A DNA stretch of 64,000 nt, taken from assembly GCA_021414245.1 (NCBI GenBank), contig JAIOOU010000004.1, forward strand, positions 372,001 through 436,000. The letters are read 5' to 3'. Shown here one piece after another: positions 27,385 through 36,019 of the stretch (the first letter of the stretch is position 1; every line of letters starts with the position of its first letter). Under the pieces are notes generated by a model. It saw only the letters and a program-made list of their open reading frames with translations. It was not told the origin of the DNA and made no database searches. The stretch comes from Chloroflexota bacterium. GTDB taxonomy: Bacteria; Chloroflexota; Anaerolineae; Anaerolineales; Villigracilaceae. Both the position numbers and the translations under genes were made by a program.

Positions 27385-28455
27385 CTATCTTTCCACACTG
27401 ACGACGCTGCCGAAGACATTCAATTTCAGGGTCCAGGTGCTTCCGACTTGAAATTGCTGGTATTCGCTGACCGAACCTGGAGAATAGGTTTCCTGCCCGT
27501 CCGGGGTGCTGAAATAAACGGTCAGGTCTTCCGAGTTGTCCCCCAGGCGCTGTCCGCTGGACAGGCTTGGGCTGTCGTATACCGGAGATAGGTCATGGCC
27601 CTGCAGGGTGTAGGTCTGAATGGTGGTCCATTCGTCAACGGTGTAGTCGCAGTATTGCTGGCTTTCGGTGTGGCATTCGCGCACCACTTCCGCGTAGCCA
27701 TTGCCTTTGTCGATGGTTTTGTCCTCACAGACTTCCCGATCTTCCGTGTGACATGAAACATTATAGGCGTCGGAGGGCGGGCTGCCGCTTTCATTGGAAT
27801 AATCCACGGCGCGCACCTCCTGCACCGGCACGGAGGTCTGCCATTGCACATCGGTTACCGTCCCCTCGACCGATTTCGACGGGATGAAGAAAATGGCGAA
27901 GATCGCGATGCAGCAGACGATCAGAAATGCGCCGATGCCGCCCAACAACAGCCAGTTCGGTTTTTTCTTTTGTGTGCCGGCCGGCATGGAGAAGATCTGT
28001 GCCTGCGGCGGAGTAGGAGGCTGGACGGGCGCAGGCATTGCTGCACGCGGCAATGGAGATCCACACTGTTTGCAATTGCGTTCACTGCCCGGGTTTTCGG
28101 TTCCGCAATTCGTGCACGTCACCACCTTGGGTCCCGTTGGAGCCGCCTGCAAAATCTGCCCCGCCTGACGGGCCCTGCCTTCCTTCAAGTCACCTCCGCA
28201 TTGTGAGCAGGTGTCCGCAGTGGCCGGGTTGCGTGTTCCGCAAAATCCGCAGTGGATGTCTGCGCCTGCCCTGGCAATCGCGGCTGCTTTTTCATCGGTG
28301 ATGAGCTTTTCGTCCGCCGCGCGCTGGAACTGCACGTTCTCCGGTTGGGGCGCCCCGCAGCTCGTGCACGTCTTTACCGGACCGGGGTTGCGATTGTCGC
28401 AATTGGGGCAGACCCATTCAAGTTGGACGAAGCCCCTGCTTTCTCTTCTTGCCAT
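27385..28455 (-). CDS. Membrane protein with three N-terminal zinc ribbons
   Basis: The first 135 residues carry three zinc-ribbon or RanBP2-like fingers: CPNCDNRNPGPVKTCTSCG, CGFCGTRNPATADTCSQCGG and CTNCGTENPGSERNCKQCG. A Pro-rich linker leads to one membrane helix (about 165-190), then an outside domain of about 165 residues with several Cys and many Tyr/Ser. Zinc-ribbon proteins with one helix are common in Chloroflexota, with no agreed function. The fingers would be inside the cell and the C-terminal domain outside. A function cannot be assigned. Confidence 0.7.
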   Translation of the reverse strand: MARRESRGFVQLEWVCPNCDNRNPGPVKTCTSCGAPQPENVQFQRAADEKLITDEKAAAIARAGADIHCGFCGTRNPATADTCSQCGGDLKEGRARQAGQILQAAPTGPKVVTCTNCGTENPGSERNCKQCGSPLPRAAMPAPVQPPTPPQAQIFSMPAGTQKKKPNWLLLGGIGAFLIVCCIAIFAIFFIPSKSVEGTVTDVQWQTSVPVQEVRAVDYSNESGSPPSDAYNVSCHTEDREVCEDKTIDKGNGYAEVVRECHTESQQYCDYTVDEWTTIQTYTLQGHDLSPVYDSPSLSSGQRLGDNSEDLTVYFSTPDGQETYSPGSVSEYQQFQVGSTWTLKLNVFGSVVSVER

Positions 28456-28512
28456 CTTTCGCTCCTTGTCGTCTTTGATCAGCGGAAAAAAATATTTTAC
28501 ATCAATTTGATT

Positions 28513-29529
28513 CTAGGATGGAAGCCCGTGCCATTCACGGATCTCCGCAAAACGCGCCTCGTGGTCCGGTTCGGGATGAGGAGACGTGTCGCGCGGATCA
28601 TTCTTTAACGGCGAGAGGCTCAGTGCGTCGAAGACAGCCATCGCCCCGTTGGCAACGTTCCCCGGATCATAGCCGCCCTCCAACACAAAGACGATCCTTC
28701 CGCTGCAATATTCGTCTGCGAGTTCCAACAGGTGTCTTGAAATATTGTAAAAACCCTTTGTCGACAACCCGAGTGAAGTGATTGGATCGTTCCAATGCGC
28801 ATCGAAACCGGCTGAAATGAAGAGCATTTGCGGCCGGAACGATTCCACCACGGGTTTAAAAATCCGTTCTGCCGCGCGGAGGAAGATCTCATCGCCGGCA
28901 TGAGCATGCAGGGGTACATTGACCAGCCGTCCCTTCGCACGAGGCGCGTCATCGATCCAGCCTGTGCCGGGATAAATTCCCCATTGATGGGTCGAGATAA
29001 ATCCAAACCGGTCATCCTTCAAACAGGCCGCCTGTGTGCCGTTGCCGTGATGCGCATCGTAGTCAATGACCATTATCCTGTCCATTCCCGAGGCCAGGGC
29101 TTCCCGGGCGGCCACGGCCACATTGTTAAAAATGCAAAAGCCCATGGCTCGGTGCGGCTCCGCATGATGTCCCGGCGGACGGACAATGGCGAACCCGTTC
29201 TGCGCTTCTCCATTCAAAACCGCTTTCGTGCAGGAAATGACTCCGCCGGCTGCCAGTAGGGCATCCTCAAAGGATGTTTGCGTGATATACGTGGGCGCGG
29301 AATCGATCACGCCCGGCCCCTTTTTGCATACTTCCTCGATCGTCTGAATTAAATGCGGCAGATGTACGTGCGCGATTTGATCGCGGGTGGCGGGAGCCAC
29401 CGGGATGGCTTCCGCGCCGCTCATTCCGGATTCAAGCAAGGGCTGCAGCAACTCCAGCCTGCCAGGTCTTTCGGGATGATCGGGGAACTCGTGGGTCCGC
29501 GACGGGACAAAAGTGTAAACGGTTCTCAT
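28513..29529 (-). CDS. Histone deacetylase family / acetoin-utilisation-like amidohydrolase
   Basis: Zn-dependent deacetylase of the arginase/deacetylase fold. Catalytic elements are visible: the His pair in IVRPPGHHAEPHRAMGFC, the metal ligands in MVIDYDAHHGNGTQAACL, a third Asp ligand in ISAGFDAHWNDP, and the GGYDPG loop near the C-terminus. Bacterial members act on acetyl-lysine, acetylpolyamines or small acyl amides. 339 residues is normal. ATG 29529 lies only six bases after a TATAAT on the minus strand, so transcription from that -10 would give a leaderless mRNA, or a longer structured leader is used. Confidence 0.88.
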   Translation of the reverse strand: MRTVYTFVPSRTHEFPDHPERPGRLELLQPLLESGMSGAEAIPVAPATRDQIAHVHLPHLIQTIEEVCKKGPGVIDSAPTYITQTSFEDALLAAGGVISCTKAVLNGEAQNGFAIVRPPGHHAEPHRAMGFCIFNNVAVAAREALASGMDRIMVIDYDAHHGNGTQAACLKDDRFGFISTHQWGIYPGTGWIDDAPRAKGRLVNVPLHAHAGDEIFLRAAERIFKPVVESFRPQMLFISAGFDAHWNDPITSLGLSTKGFYNISRHLLELADEYCSGRIVFVLEGGYDPGNVANGAMAVFDALSLSPLKNDPRDTSPHPEPDHEARFAEIREWHGLPS

Positions 29530-29551
29530 GTTCAAATTATAGCTTCAAAGC

Positions 29552-29698
29552 ATTCTCCCCCAAATCCATGCTCAAGGAATTTGGGGGAGAATATGGAGGA
29601 GTCTGCAAAAGGTTCCGCCGCCGGCCAACATGGGGGGGACATGCTGATCACGGCGGCGGAGAGACACCTAAATACCAATAAAGGGGAGGGCAGGTGTC
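29552..29698. repeat. Cluster of three inverted repeats upstream of the HDAC-like gene
   Basis: Three hairpins in 147 bases: arms 29552-29565 with 29579-29592 (14 bp perfect), 29614-29623 with 29651-29660 (10 bp perfect, GC only, with a smaller nested CATG repeat in the loop), and 29663-29669 with 29692-29698 (7 bp). None has a clear U-run. They lie between the NYN gene stop (29774) and the HDAC-like start (29529) and would all be in the leader or 3' region on the minus strand. Confidence 0.55.
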
Positions 29699-29773
29699 AA
29701 TGTGTACAATATACACCCTATTGGTCCGGTTTACATTAAAAGTAGATGAGAATATGGATGCAACTTGTCTGAA

Positions 29774-30241
29774 TTAGGGCTTTTTATCATTAAACAATTT
29801 CAGCCAGTGTTCCACTTCCTGAGCAGACACTTTTTTGTCCTCGCCCCCTATCTTTGGAATGGAATTAAAAACATCCTGTATGGTTCTGGCGAATTCTTCA
29901 GAAGAAATTGATTGAGCCTGGTATACGCGGGCTGCGCTCTGCACTTCCCGGTCCGAGGAGACCACAGTCCAGTTTCTGGCAGAGTTCCCCATCCTGTGCA
30001 AACGGGTCCGGATGGCATTGTCTGCCGACTCTCCCTGTTTCACAAAATGCGCCCGAACGGTGCCCAAGCTGCGGGTCCCAGCGTGACCGGCCGGCGCTCC
30101 ATCGAAATAAACTTCCACCTGCTGTCGCTTGAGTCGTGCAAACTCGCGCAGGATCCCGGCCAGCTCCATCTCATCATCCGGAGCATCCAGACGCAATCCC
30201 AGTTTGGGGATCAGGTTGTGTCCATCAATCAGGTAGGGCAT
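29774..30241 (-). CDS. NYN (YacP-like) ribonuclease-fold protein
   Basis: A 155-residue PIN-like NYN domain. MPYLIDGHNLIPKLGL holds the first acidic residue (IDGHN is characteristic of YacP/NYN proteins), VEVYFDGAPAG the second, ESADNAIRTRLHRMG the third, and VVSSDREVQSAARVYQA the last. The acidic set fits a metal-dependent ribonuclease related to Rae1/YacP, which in Bacillus cleaves mRNA on the ribosome. The C-terminal 35 residues are a helical tail. The gene is alone between OsmC and the HDAC-like gene, all on the minus strand. Confidence 0.8.
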   Translation of the reverse strand: MPYLIDGHNLIPKLGLRLDAPDDEMELAGILREFARLKRQQVEVYFDGAPAGHAGTRSLGTVRAHFVKQGESADNAIRTRLHRMGNSARNWTVVSSDREVQSAARVYQAQSISSEEFARTIQDVFNSIPKIGGEDKKVSAQEVEHWLKLFNDKKP

Positions 30242-30272
30242 CCAGCGATTTTACCCTTAACCCTGGCATGTC

Positions 30273-30671
30273 CTATGGTTGGATGATCTCAACCAATTTT
30301 GTTTTTACCTCGAACACCGGCGGATGTTCCAGGGTCTTCTTCACTTTGCACAATTCCGCCGAACGGACCAGGGCTTCATAATATTGGGGCGGAAAGGATG
30401 GCGGGACTTGAATTTCAAGATCGATCCTGTCGATCATGCCGGTGGCCCTGTTCGGATGGTTTCGCTGCAGAATTCGAATGCCGTCAGTGGGAAGATCCCG
30501 CTGCCTGCAGAAGCCAAGCACGTAAATACCCGCGCAGGTCCCAATGGAGGCCAGAAATATCTCGAAAGGGGATGGTGCCGAACTTGCAGGGGGCTGGTCG
30601 GTTTCAACAGTGAATGATCCGAAATGGGCGTCCACCTTTTGGCCGCCGGGGAAGTCAATCAACATTTCCAT
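30273..30671 (-). CDS. OsmC family protein
   Basis: OsmC/Ohr-fold protein of 132 residues, a family that reduces organic peroxides with two redox cysteines. Candidates are the Cys in ASIGTCAGIYVLGFC and the Cys in RSAELCKVKKTLEHPP, close to the usual positions. PSPFEIFLASIGTC is a typical family segment. ATG 30671 has GGAG six bases upstream, while the TTG at 30683 overlaps that site and is not used. Divergent from the DUF1232 gene. Confidence 0.85.
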   Translation of the reverse strand: MEMLIDFPGGQKVDAHFGSFTVETDQPPASSAPSPFEIFLASIGTCAGIYVLGFCRQRDLPTDGIRILQRNHPNRATGMIDRIDLEIQVPPSFPPQYYEALVRSAELCKVKKTLEHPPVFEVKTKLVEIIQP

Positions 30672-30824
30672 GAGGTTCTCCAAAAACAGGCTGGTGTGTC
30701 ATATATATGTGACATCCCGGGTGCTTTCGATATTACCCATGCGCATCAAATAAGACAGATTTGCGTATATTAAATGCCGCTTATTTGAAAGCAGTATAAT
30801 GTGACTATTCAAAAGGAGATTCGA

Positions 30825-31190
30825 ATGAACGAAAAAAAACCTTCCAATCTTATGGTGCCCCAGCAAAGCGGTGTGGTCCGCAATGTGATCAACCAACTTA
30901 AGCTCATAGCCCGCCTCATGGGCGATAGCCGTGTGAATATCTTTGCTAAACTTATTCCGATCGGTGCGCTGATTTATCTGATCTCCCCGGACCCAATCAT
31001 GATTCCCATCGTGGGCGTGTTGGATGATGCTGCAATTCTCTGGCTTGGCTCATATATCTTTACCGAATTCTGCCCGCCAGCCGTGGTTCAGGAACACATG
31101 AAGGCCCTGGCCGGCAACATCAATGTCAACCCGCAGGATGAAGTGGTGGATGCCGAAGCCACCGATGTGAGCGACAAACCCTCGGAATGA
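30825..31190 (+). CDS. DUF1232 (YkvA-like) membrane-associated protein
   Basis: A 121-residue protein. The core LIPIGALIYLISPDPIMIPIVGVLDDAAIL contains the DUF1232 pattern of a hydrophobic stretch with ISPxD and a following GxxDD. Function is unknown in the family. The ends are hydrophilic, the C-terminus acidic. ATG 30825 follows AAAGGAG, and a TATAAT lies at 30795-30800. Its stop overlaps the ATG of the sugar dehydrogenase-like lipoprotein gene by four bases, so the two are translationally coupled. Confidence 0.8.
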   Translation: MNEKKPSNLMVPQQSGVVRNVINQLKLIARLMGDSRVNIFAKLIPIGALIYLISPDPIMIPIVGVLDDAAILWLGSYIFTEFCPPAVVQEHMKALAGNINVNPQDEVVDAEATDVSDKPSE

Positions 31191-32407
31191 AGAGACTCTT
31201 AATATTTTTGGTCCTGCCGATTCTTGCCTGCAGCGGATTGACCGGGTCCCTTTCCCCGACACCAACGGCTCTCACACAACACATGGCTGTTCTGGCGACT
31301 CAAACGGAGTCCCAGCCTGCACTGTCTGTGACTGGGACTCCCACCCAGGCGCCTGCCGGCGCAGCCGCATTTCCGAATGCCGGTGATTACGAGTGGAAAC
31401 AAATTGTTGGCGGACTCAACCGCCCCGTGGATGTGCAATCCGCCCATGATGGGACAGGCCGTTTGTTCATCATCGAAAAATACGGCGCGATCCGCATCCT
31501 GGAAAATGGCCGGCTTTTGGATGCCCCCTTCCTCAATATTGATGCGCGCGTGGATGACGGCAGTAATGAAATGGGATTACTCGGGCTGGCTTTTCATCCG
31601 AATTACGAACAAAATGGGTATTTCTACGTCAACTACACAGGCGACGGTGGAAATACGCGCATATCGCGTTTTCATGCCAGCGGAAACCAGGCCGATCCGG
31701 ATAGTGAAATTGTCCTGCTGATCATCAGGCAGCCTTTTCCGAATCACAATGGCGGTTCGCTTGCTTTTGGTCCCGATGGGTATTTGTATGCCGGTCTCGG
31801 AGATGGCGGTCTGGCCGGCGACCCGTTTAAGAACGGCCAGAACACCGGCAGCCTGCTCGGCAAGATCCTGCGCCTGGACGTGAACCATGGCGACCCCTAT
31901 TCCATTCCAGACGATAATCCCTTTGGGAATGAAGTCTGGGCCTATGGCCTTCGCAACCCATGGCGCATTTCCTTTGACCAGGCGATGGGCGATCTATGGA
32001 TCGGAGATGTAGGCCAGGGGAATTGGGAGGAGGTGGATTATCTTCCCGCCGGCTCTCCTGGGGGTGCAAACTTCGGCTGGTCCATCGTGGAAGGGAACCA
32101 TGGCTACGACGGGGAGGCGCAGCCCGGCTTACTACTTCCAGCCGCCGAATACAGTCACAACGAGGGAGGCTGCTCGATCACCGGCGGATATGTGTATCGC
32201 GGTGCCATGTCCGAGTGGAATGGCATTTACCTGTACGGGGATTACTGTACCGGCCATATTTGGGGCATATTCCTCTCGCAGAGCGGCTGGCAGAACCGGT
32301 TGTTGTTTGAATCGGGAATGACCATCACCTCCTTCGGGCAGGATGAGTCTGGCGAGATCTATCTTGCAAGCGACAACGGCGGCGTCTACCACCTTGCAAA
32401 AAAATAA
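31187..32407 (+). CDS. PQQ-type aldose (glucose/sorbosone) dehydrogenase-like lipoprotein
   Basis: Lipoprotein (lipobox VLPILACSG at about residue 15, then a Thr/Pro/Gln linker to residue 60) with a six-bladed GSDH propeller. Family segments: GLNRPVDVQSAHDGTGRLFI, GLLGLAFHPNYEQNGYFYVNY, FPNHNGGSLAFGPDGYLYAG with the conserved catalytic-type His, GDGG, YGLRNPWRISFD, WIGDVGQGNWEEVDYL and CSITGGYVYRG. Such proteins oxidise aldoses with PQQ and Ca outside the cytoplasm. No PQQ synthesis genes are seen, so the cofactor may be taken up. A good terminator follows. Confidence 0.85.
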   Translation: MKRLLIFLVLPILACSGLTGSLSPTPTALTQHMAVLATQTESQPALSVTGTPTQAPAGAAAFPNAGDYEWKQIVGGLNRPVDVQSAHDGTGRLFIIEKYGAIRILENGRLLDAPFLNIDARVDDGSNEMGLLGLAFHPNYEQNGYFYVNYTGDGGNTRISRFHASGNQADPDSEIVLLIIRQPFPNHNGGSLAFGPDGYLYAGLGDGGLAGDPFKNGQNTGSLLGKILRLDVNHGDPYSIPDDNPFGNEVWAYGLRNPWRISFDQAMGDLWIGDVGQGNWEEVDYLPAGSPGGANFGWSIVEGNHGYDGEAQPGLLLPAAEYSHNEGGCSITGGYVYRGAMSEWNGIYLYGDYCTGHIWGIFLSQSGWQNRLLFESGMTITSFGQDESGEIYLASDNGGVYHLAKK

Positions 32408-32452
32408 GGACATATCACCTCTTCAATAGGTGTTTCGTCATCCTGAATAATG

Positions 32453-32485
32453 ACGCCTGTCACTGGTAAGACAGGCGTTTTTATT
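32453..32485 (+). terminator. Intrinsic terminator after the sugar dehydrogenase-like gene
   Basis: Nine-base stem (32453-32461 with 32470-32478), 8-base loop, followed by TTTTATTTT on the plus strand. Confidence 0.9.
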
Positions 32486-32517
32486 TTAAACTGGGAGCAT
32501 AGAGTCAGGAGGCAGAT

Positions 32518-32736
32518 ATGGCAGAAAAGATTTGGCAGGTTGAAAAAATCAAATACTGCGAACATGTCGGCCACGAAATCGAGATCGAAAACGAAGTCGT
32601 GTACCCTGCCGAAATTCTGCCTGACCAGCCGCCCAGAATTCTTGCACATCGCTGTTCCAACGCTTTGGAATGCAACATGCTTGAAAAGGCAACCTGTTCC
32701 CTGTGCGGCACGAACCCTGACCTCGACCCTGTGTAA
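32518..32736 (+). CDS. Small Cys-rich protein, probably zinc-binding
   Basis: A 72-residue protein with six cysteines and several histidines. Pairs such as KYCEHVGHEIE, HRCSNALECNML and TCSLCG look like a metal site. ATG 32518 follows a strong AGGAGG at seven bases, so it is very likely translated. I do not recognise the family. It sits alone between two terminator-like hairpins, a feature of independently expressed small proteins. Confidence 0.6.
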   Translation: MAEKIWQVEKIKYCEHVGHEIEIENEVVYPAEILPDQPPRILAHRCSNALECNMLEKATCSLCGTNPDLDPV

Positions 32737-32853
32737 TTGAGCAATCGCAAGTTGCTCTTCCAAACTCTCTCCTCCCTCTGAGTTGGTCTATTGGCTGCAC
32801 CGCGTATGTACGCGGTGTATGCCGTTAAAGGGGCTGTCTTATTGCAGCAAGAT

Positions 32854-33573
32854 TTATAACTCCTTCAAAAATTCCTTCACGCTTTTGTCTGCGGGCTTTG
32901 CTTTAATTTCCTTCGGTGTCCCCACCTGTTTCAATTTGCCATGAATGATCACAGCCACCCGGTCTCCCACCTGCGCGGCCTCTTTCAGGTTGTGCGTGAC
33001 GAAGATCGTCGTGCGATGATCATGTGACAGCACCCTGGACAGATCCTTGAGCAGCTGTGCCCGCGTTTGGGGATCGACCGCCGAGAACGGTTCGTCCATC
33101 AGCAATAAGACCGGATCGAGGATAAAGGCCCTTGCCAGGCTGACTCTCTGCGCTTCACCGCCTGACAATTGGCCTGCCCGCCGTCCGAGCAAATGATCCA
33201 CCCCCATGACTTTGCTCCAGTGAAGGACCCGCGCGCGGGCATCCCCTTTGGGGGTTCCGCGAAATTTTAATCCCAGGGCAATATTCTCCTCGACCGACAT
33301 GTCCATGAGCAGCGGATCCTGAAAAACAAAGGACAGCTTGCGCCGATATGCAAGCTCATTGAGTTCCGAAATGGATTTTCCATTGAAAATAATTTGCCCG
33401 CGTGCAGGTTTGATCAAGTGCGCGAGTGCAAGCAGCAATGTGCTTTTTCCGGCCCCGTTCGGACCGACAACGGCCAGGGTCTCGCCGCGTTTGATTTCCA
33501 GGGATTGGATGGACAGCGCATCCAGGCCGTCGCGCTGAATGAGCAGGTCGTCGACGGAAATCAGAGCGCTCAT
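32854..33573 (-). CDS. tupC: Tungstate/molybdate-type ABC transporter, ATP-binding subunit
   Basis: ABC ATPase of 239 residues. Walker A is GPNGAGKST (about residue 37), Q-loop FVFQDPLL, signature LSGGEAQRVS, Walker B LLLMDEPFSAVD, and the switch His in VTHNLKEA. It powers import by the permease whose gene overlaps it by four bases (33570-33573). Substrate is inferred from the TupA-like binding proteins encoded upstream in the same run. Last gene of the minus-strand locus. Confidence 0.85.
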   Translation of the reverse strand: MSALISVDDLLIQRDGLDALSIQSLEIKRGETLAVVGPNGAGKSTLLLALAHLIKPARGQIIFNGKSISELNELAYRRKLSFVFQDPLLMDMSVEENIALGLKFRGTPKGDARARVLHWSKVMGVDHLLGRRAGQLSGGEAQRVSLARAFILDPVLLLMDEPFSAVDPQTRAQLLKDLSRVLSHDHRTTIFVTHNLKEAAQVGDRVAVIIHGKLKQVGTPKEIKAKPADKSVKEFLKEL

Positions 33574-34211
33574 TTTTTATGCCCCCTTTGCTGGATCAAG
33601 GTCAACGCCAGGTTGATCAGGTAGGTCAGGCTGAGCAGCAGGGCGGAAAGCGCCAGTGCTTTTTCGAACTCGCCCTTCCCGGTTTCCAGCACGATGGCGG
33701 TGGTGAGCACCCGCGTCTGACCCTTGATGTTGCCGCCAACCATCATGGAAGCACCAACTTCAGAGATGACGGAGCCAAACCCGGCCATGAGGGCCGCCAG
33801 CAGGGGCAATCGCGCCTCCCGCCACAGCATCCAGATCATTTGTGTGCGGGAGGCGCCGAGTCCCAATAACTGCTGTTGCAGGCGCGGATCCAAAGCCTCC
33901 AGTGCCGCAGCCGTCAATCCCATCACCACAGGCGCAGAAATGATCGTTTGTGCAATGATGATGGCGATGGGTGTGTAGATCAACCTCAACCCTCCCAGGG
34001 GACCGCTGCGCCAGAGAGCCATCGCGACGACCAGGCCGACGACCACAGGCGGCAGGGCCATGCCCGTATTGACCACACTTAAGAGAAAGGAACGCCCGCG
34101 AAAATTTCCCAGGGCAAGCCATGTGCCGAAAGGCAGGCCGATCAACAGGCTGATCAGCGTGGCGATTGCAGACACCTGCAAGGAGAGGAGGGTGATCTCA
34201 AAAATTTCCAT
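33570..34211 (-). CDS. tupB: Tungstate/molybdate-type ABC transporter permease
   Basis: Permease of 213 residues with five to six membrane helices, typical of TupB (a shorter relative of ModB). The coupling-loop segment is EALDPRLQQQLLGLGASRTQ with the EAA-like Gly, and the conserved GSVISEVGASMMVGGNIKGQTRVLT is a hallmark of TupB-type permeases. Overlaps the ATPase start by four bases and lies eight bases after the binding protein gene, so one operon. Confidence 0.87.
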   Translation of the reverse strand: MEIFEITLLSLQVSAIATLISLLIGLPFGTWLALGNFRGRSFLLSVVNTGMALPPVVVGLVVAMALWRSGPLGGLRLIYTPIAIIIAQTIISAPVVMGLTAAALEALDPRLQQQLLGLGASRTQMIWMLWREARLPLLAALMAGFGSVISEVGASMMVGGNIKGQTRVLTTAIVLETGKGEFEKALALSALLLSLTYLINLALTLIQQRGHKK

Positions 34212-34219
34212 GGCCGTTT

Positions 34220-35032
34220 TTATTCTTGTTTTGCATCCGCAAAGAATAGCGGCTCGCCGTATTTATCCACGCCGAATTCACGGATGATCTGCTGTCCTTT
34301 GGTTGAAGTGATGAAGTCTGCAAAGGCTCTGGCACCTTCCAGATTGGTGTGTGGCCATTTCTCAGGATTGACTGTGATGACATGGTAAATATTCAGCAGG
34401 GAGGGGTCATTTTCCACCAGGATGGCCAGGTTGAGATTTGCCCGGTAAGCCAGAAATGTACCGCGATCAGTCAGGGCATAGCCGCCTTTTTCATTCGCAA
34501 TGGACAGAGTCGCTCCCTGTCCCTGACCAGTTTCCAAATACCAGGGCTGGCCGAGCGGGTCAAACCCAGCCTGCTTCCATAAATTTAACTCTTTGACATG
34601 AGTCCCGGAGTCGTCACCACGAGACACAAAGATTGCCTGTGCTTGATAAAGAACCTTGAGCGCTTCAACAGGGCCCTTATCCTTTATATCGGCGGGATCT
34701 TCTGCGGGACCAACCAGGACAAAATCATTGTGCATCACGAGGCGGCGGTCGATTCCGAAGCCCTGCGCCATGAATTCCTGCTCGGCAGTGGGAGAGTGCA
34801 GCAGGATCACGTCCGCGTTGCCCTGCTCGGCAATTTTAAGGGCCTGACCAGAACCGGTTGAAATTAACTGGACGGAGTAACCGGTCTGCTCTTCAAAAGC
34901 CGGGAGCAAGATGTCCAATAATCCCGAATCCTGGGTGGATGTGGTGGAAACGAGCAGTAATTGCGATTTCGATGGGGAAAGATTGCATGCGGTCAGTAGA
35001 GTTGCCAGCAGGAGAAGTAAAATTTTTTTCAT
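34220..35032 (-). CDS. tupA: TupA-like tungstate-binding lipoprotein, copy 1
   Basis: Lipoprotein (lipobox LLTAC near residue 16) with a type-2 periplasmic-binding fold. The TTSTQDSGL motif at the start of the domain is diagnostic for TupA, and FVSRGDDSGTHVKELNLW also belongs to the oxyanion site. TupA binds tungstate very tightly and prefers it to molybdate. It lies directly upstream of the permease gene. A near copy of the family is encoded just upstream at 35086-36015, with a terminator between, so this copy and tupBC may be expressed at a lower or separately controlled level. Confidence 0.88.
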   Translation of the reverse strand: MKKILLLLLATLLTACNLSPSKSQLLLVSTTSTQDSGLLDILLPAFEEQTGYSVQLISTGSGQALKIAEQGNADVILLHSPTAEQEFMAQGFGIDRRLVMHNDFVLVGPAEDPADIKDKGPVEALKVLYQAQAIFVSRGDDSGTHVKELNLWKQAGFDPLGQPWYLETGQGQGATLSIANEKGGYALTDRGTFLAYRANLNLAILVENDPSLLNIYHVITVNPEKWPHTNLEGARAFADFITSTKGQQIIREFGVDKYGEPLFFADAKQE

Positions 35033-35041
35033 TCAGCTCCG

Positions 35042-35074
35042 ATAAAAAAGGGGCGACTGAACAGCCGCCCCTTT
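35042..35074 (-). terminator. Terminator between the two tupA copies
   Basis: Nine-base stem (35047-35055 with 35066-35074), about ten-base loop, followed on the minus strand by TTTTTTATC. It should reduce read-through from the first binding protein gene (35086-36015) into tupA1-tupB-tupC. Confidence 0.8.
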
Positions 35075-35085
35075 AGTCGGGCTGA

Positions 35086-36015
35086 TTATAAGCCCAAGTC
35101 AGCGTCGGTTTTATCCGCATCCGGGATGAACAATTGCTGGCCGTACTTGTCCACGCCGAATTGCGCAATGACCGCCTGGGTGGCGGGATCGGTGATGAAT
35201 TTTGCGAAGGCGATCGCGCCGTCGTAATTGACCGCAGGCCACTTGTCCGGGTTGACCGTAATGACATGATAGACGTTCAACAGGGCATTGTTGCCTTCCA
35301 ACAGAATGTCAAGCTGAAGCTTGTCCTTGTTGGCGAGATAGGTGGCGCGGTCGGTAAGAATGTAGGCGCCTTTTTCAGAGGCTATGGTCAGGGATGCGCC
35401 CATGCCCTGGCCGGTTTCAATGAACCATGCGGGTTTTTCCGTCCGTGGATCCAGCCCCGCCTTGGACCAGAAGGTTAATTCCTTTTTGTGGGTGCCGGAA
35501 TCGTCACCGCGCGAGACGAAGGGCGAGCCTGAGTTGTAGATGGCCACGAATGCATCCTTGGGTCCAAGTCCCTTGATCGCAGCGGGATCGGAAGCGGGGC
35601 CGACCAGAATGAAATCATTATGCATGACCAGCAAGCGGTCCCTGCCAAAGCCGCCTTCCATGTAAGTCACTTCGGAAGAGGGCGCATGGACGAGCAATAC
35701 ATCCGCGTTGCCTTCCTCTCCCATCTTAAGCGCTTCGCCGGTGCCGACTGCAACGGTCTGCACGGTGTATCCGGTTTGTTTCTCGAACATGGGGATCAAG
35801 ACATCCAACAGACCCGAGTCTTGCGTCGAGGTGGTCGTGGCGAGGATCAGGTTCGGATTTGCGGGCACGGCAATGGGCGCCTGGGTTGGAGCTTCCGTGG
35901 GGAGAGGTGCCTGGGTCGCAGGAGCAGCTGTCGGGGCGGCTAAGCCGCAGGCCGTCAGCGCGATGGACAGAACGAGCAGCAGGGTCAAAAGAATATTGCG
36001 GGCGGTGTATCTCAT
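35086..36015 (-). CDS. tupA: TupA-like tungstate-binding lipoprotein, copy 2
   Basis: Paralogue of the neighbouring gene. Signal peptide with lipobox ALTAC near residue 22, a long Ala/Pro/Thr linker, then TTTSTQDSGLLDVLIPMFEK and FVSRGDDSGTHKKELTFW, the TupA oxyanion site. ATG 36015 gives the usual lipoprotein start; the frame extends to 36087 but only into the adjacent gene. Tandem TupA genes suggest either different affinity (tungstate versus molybdate) or surplus of binding protein over transporter. A terminator follows it. Confidence 0.88.
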   Translation of the reverse strand: MRYTARNILLTLLLVLSIALTACGLAAPTAAPATQAPLPTEAPTQAPIAVPANPNLILATTTSTQDSGLLDVLIPMFEKQTGYTVQTVAVGTGEALKMGEEGNADVLLVHAPSSEVTYMEGGFGRDRLLVMHNDFILVGPASDPAAIKGLGPKDAFVAIYNSGSPFVSRGDDSGTHKKELTFWSKAGLDPRTEKPAWFIETGQGMGASLTIASEKGAYILTDRATYLANKDKLQLDILLEGNNALLNVYHVITVNPDKWPAVNYDGAIAFAKFITDPATQAVIAQFGVDKYGQQLFIPDADKTDADLGL

Positions 36016-36019
36016 TGGA

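Noticed and set aside
32798-32817. Perfect 9-bp palindrome CACCGCGTA/TACGCGGTG between the Cys-rich protein and tupC
   Set aside because: Loop of two bases and no U-run on either strand; too little to call a terminator or operator.
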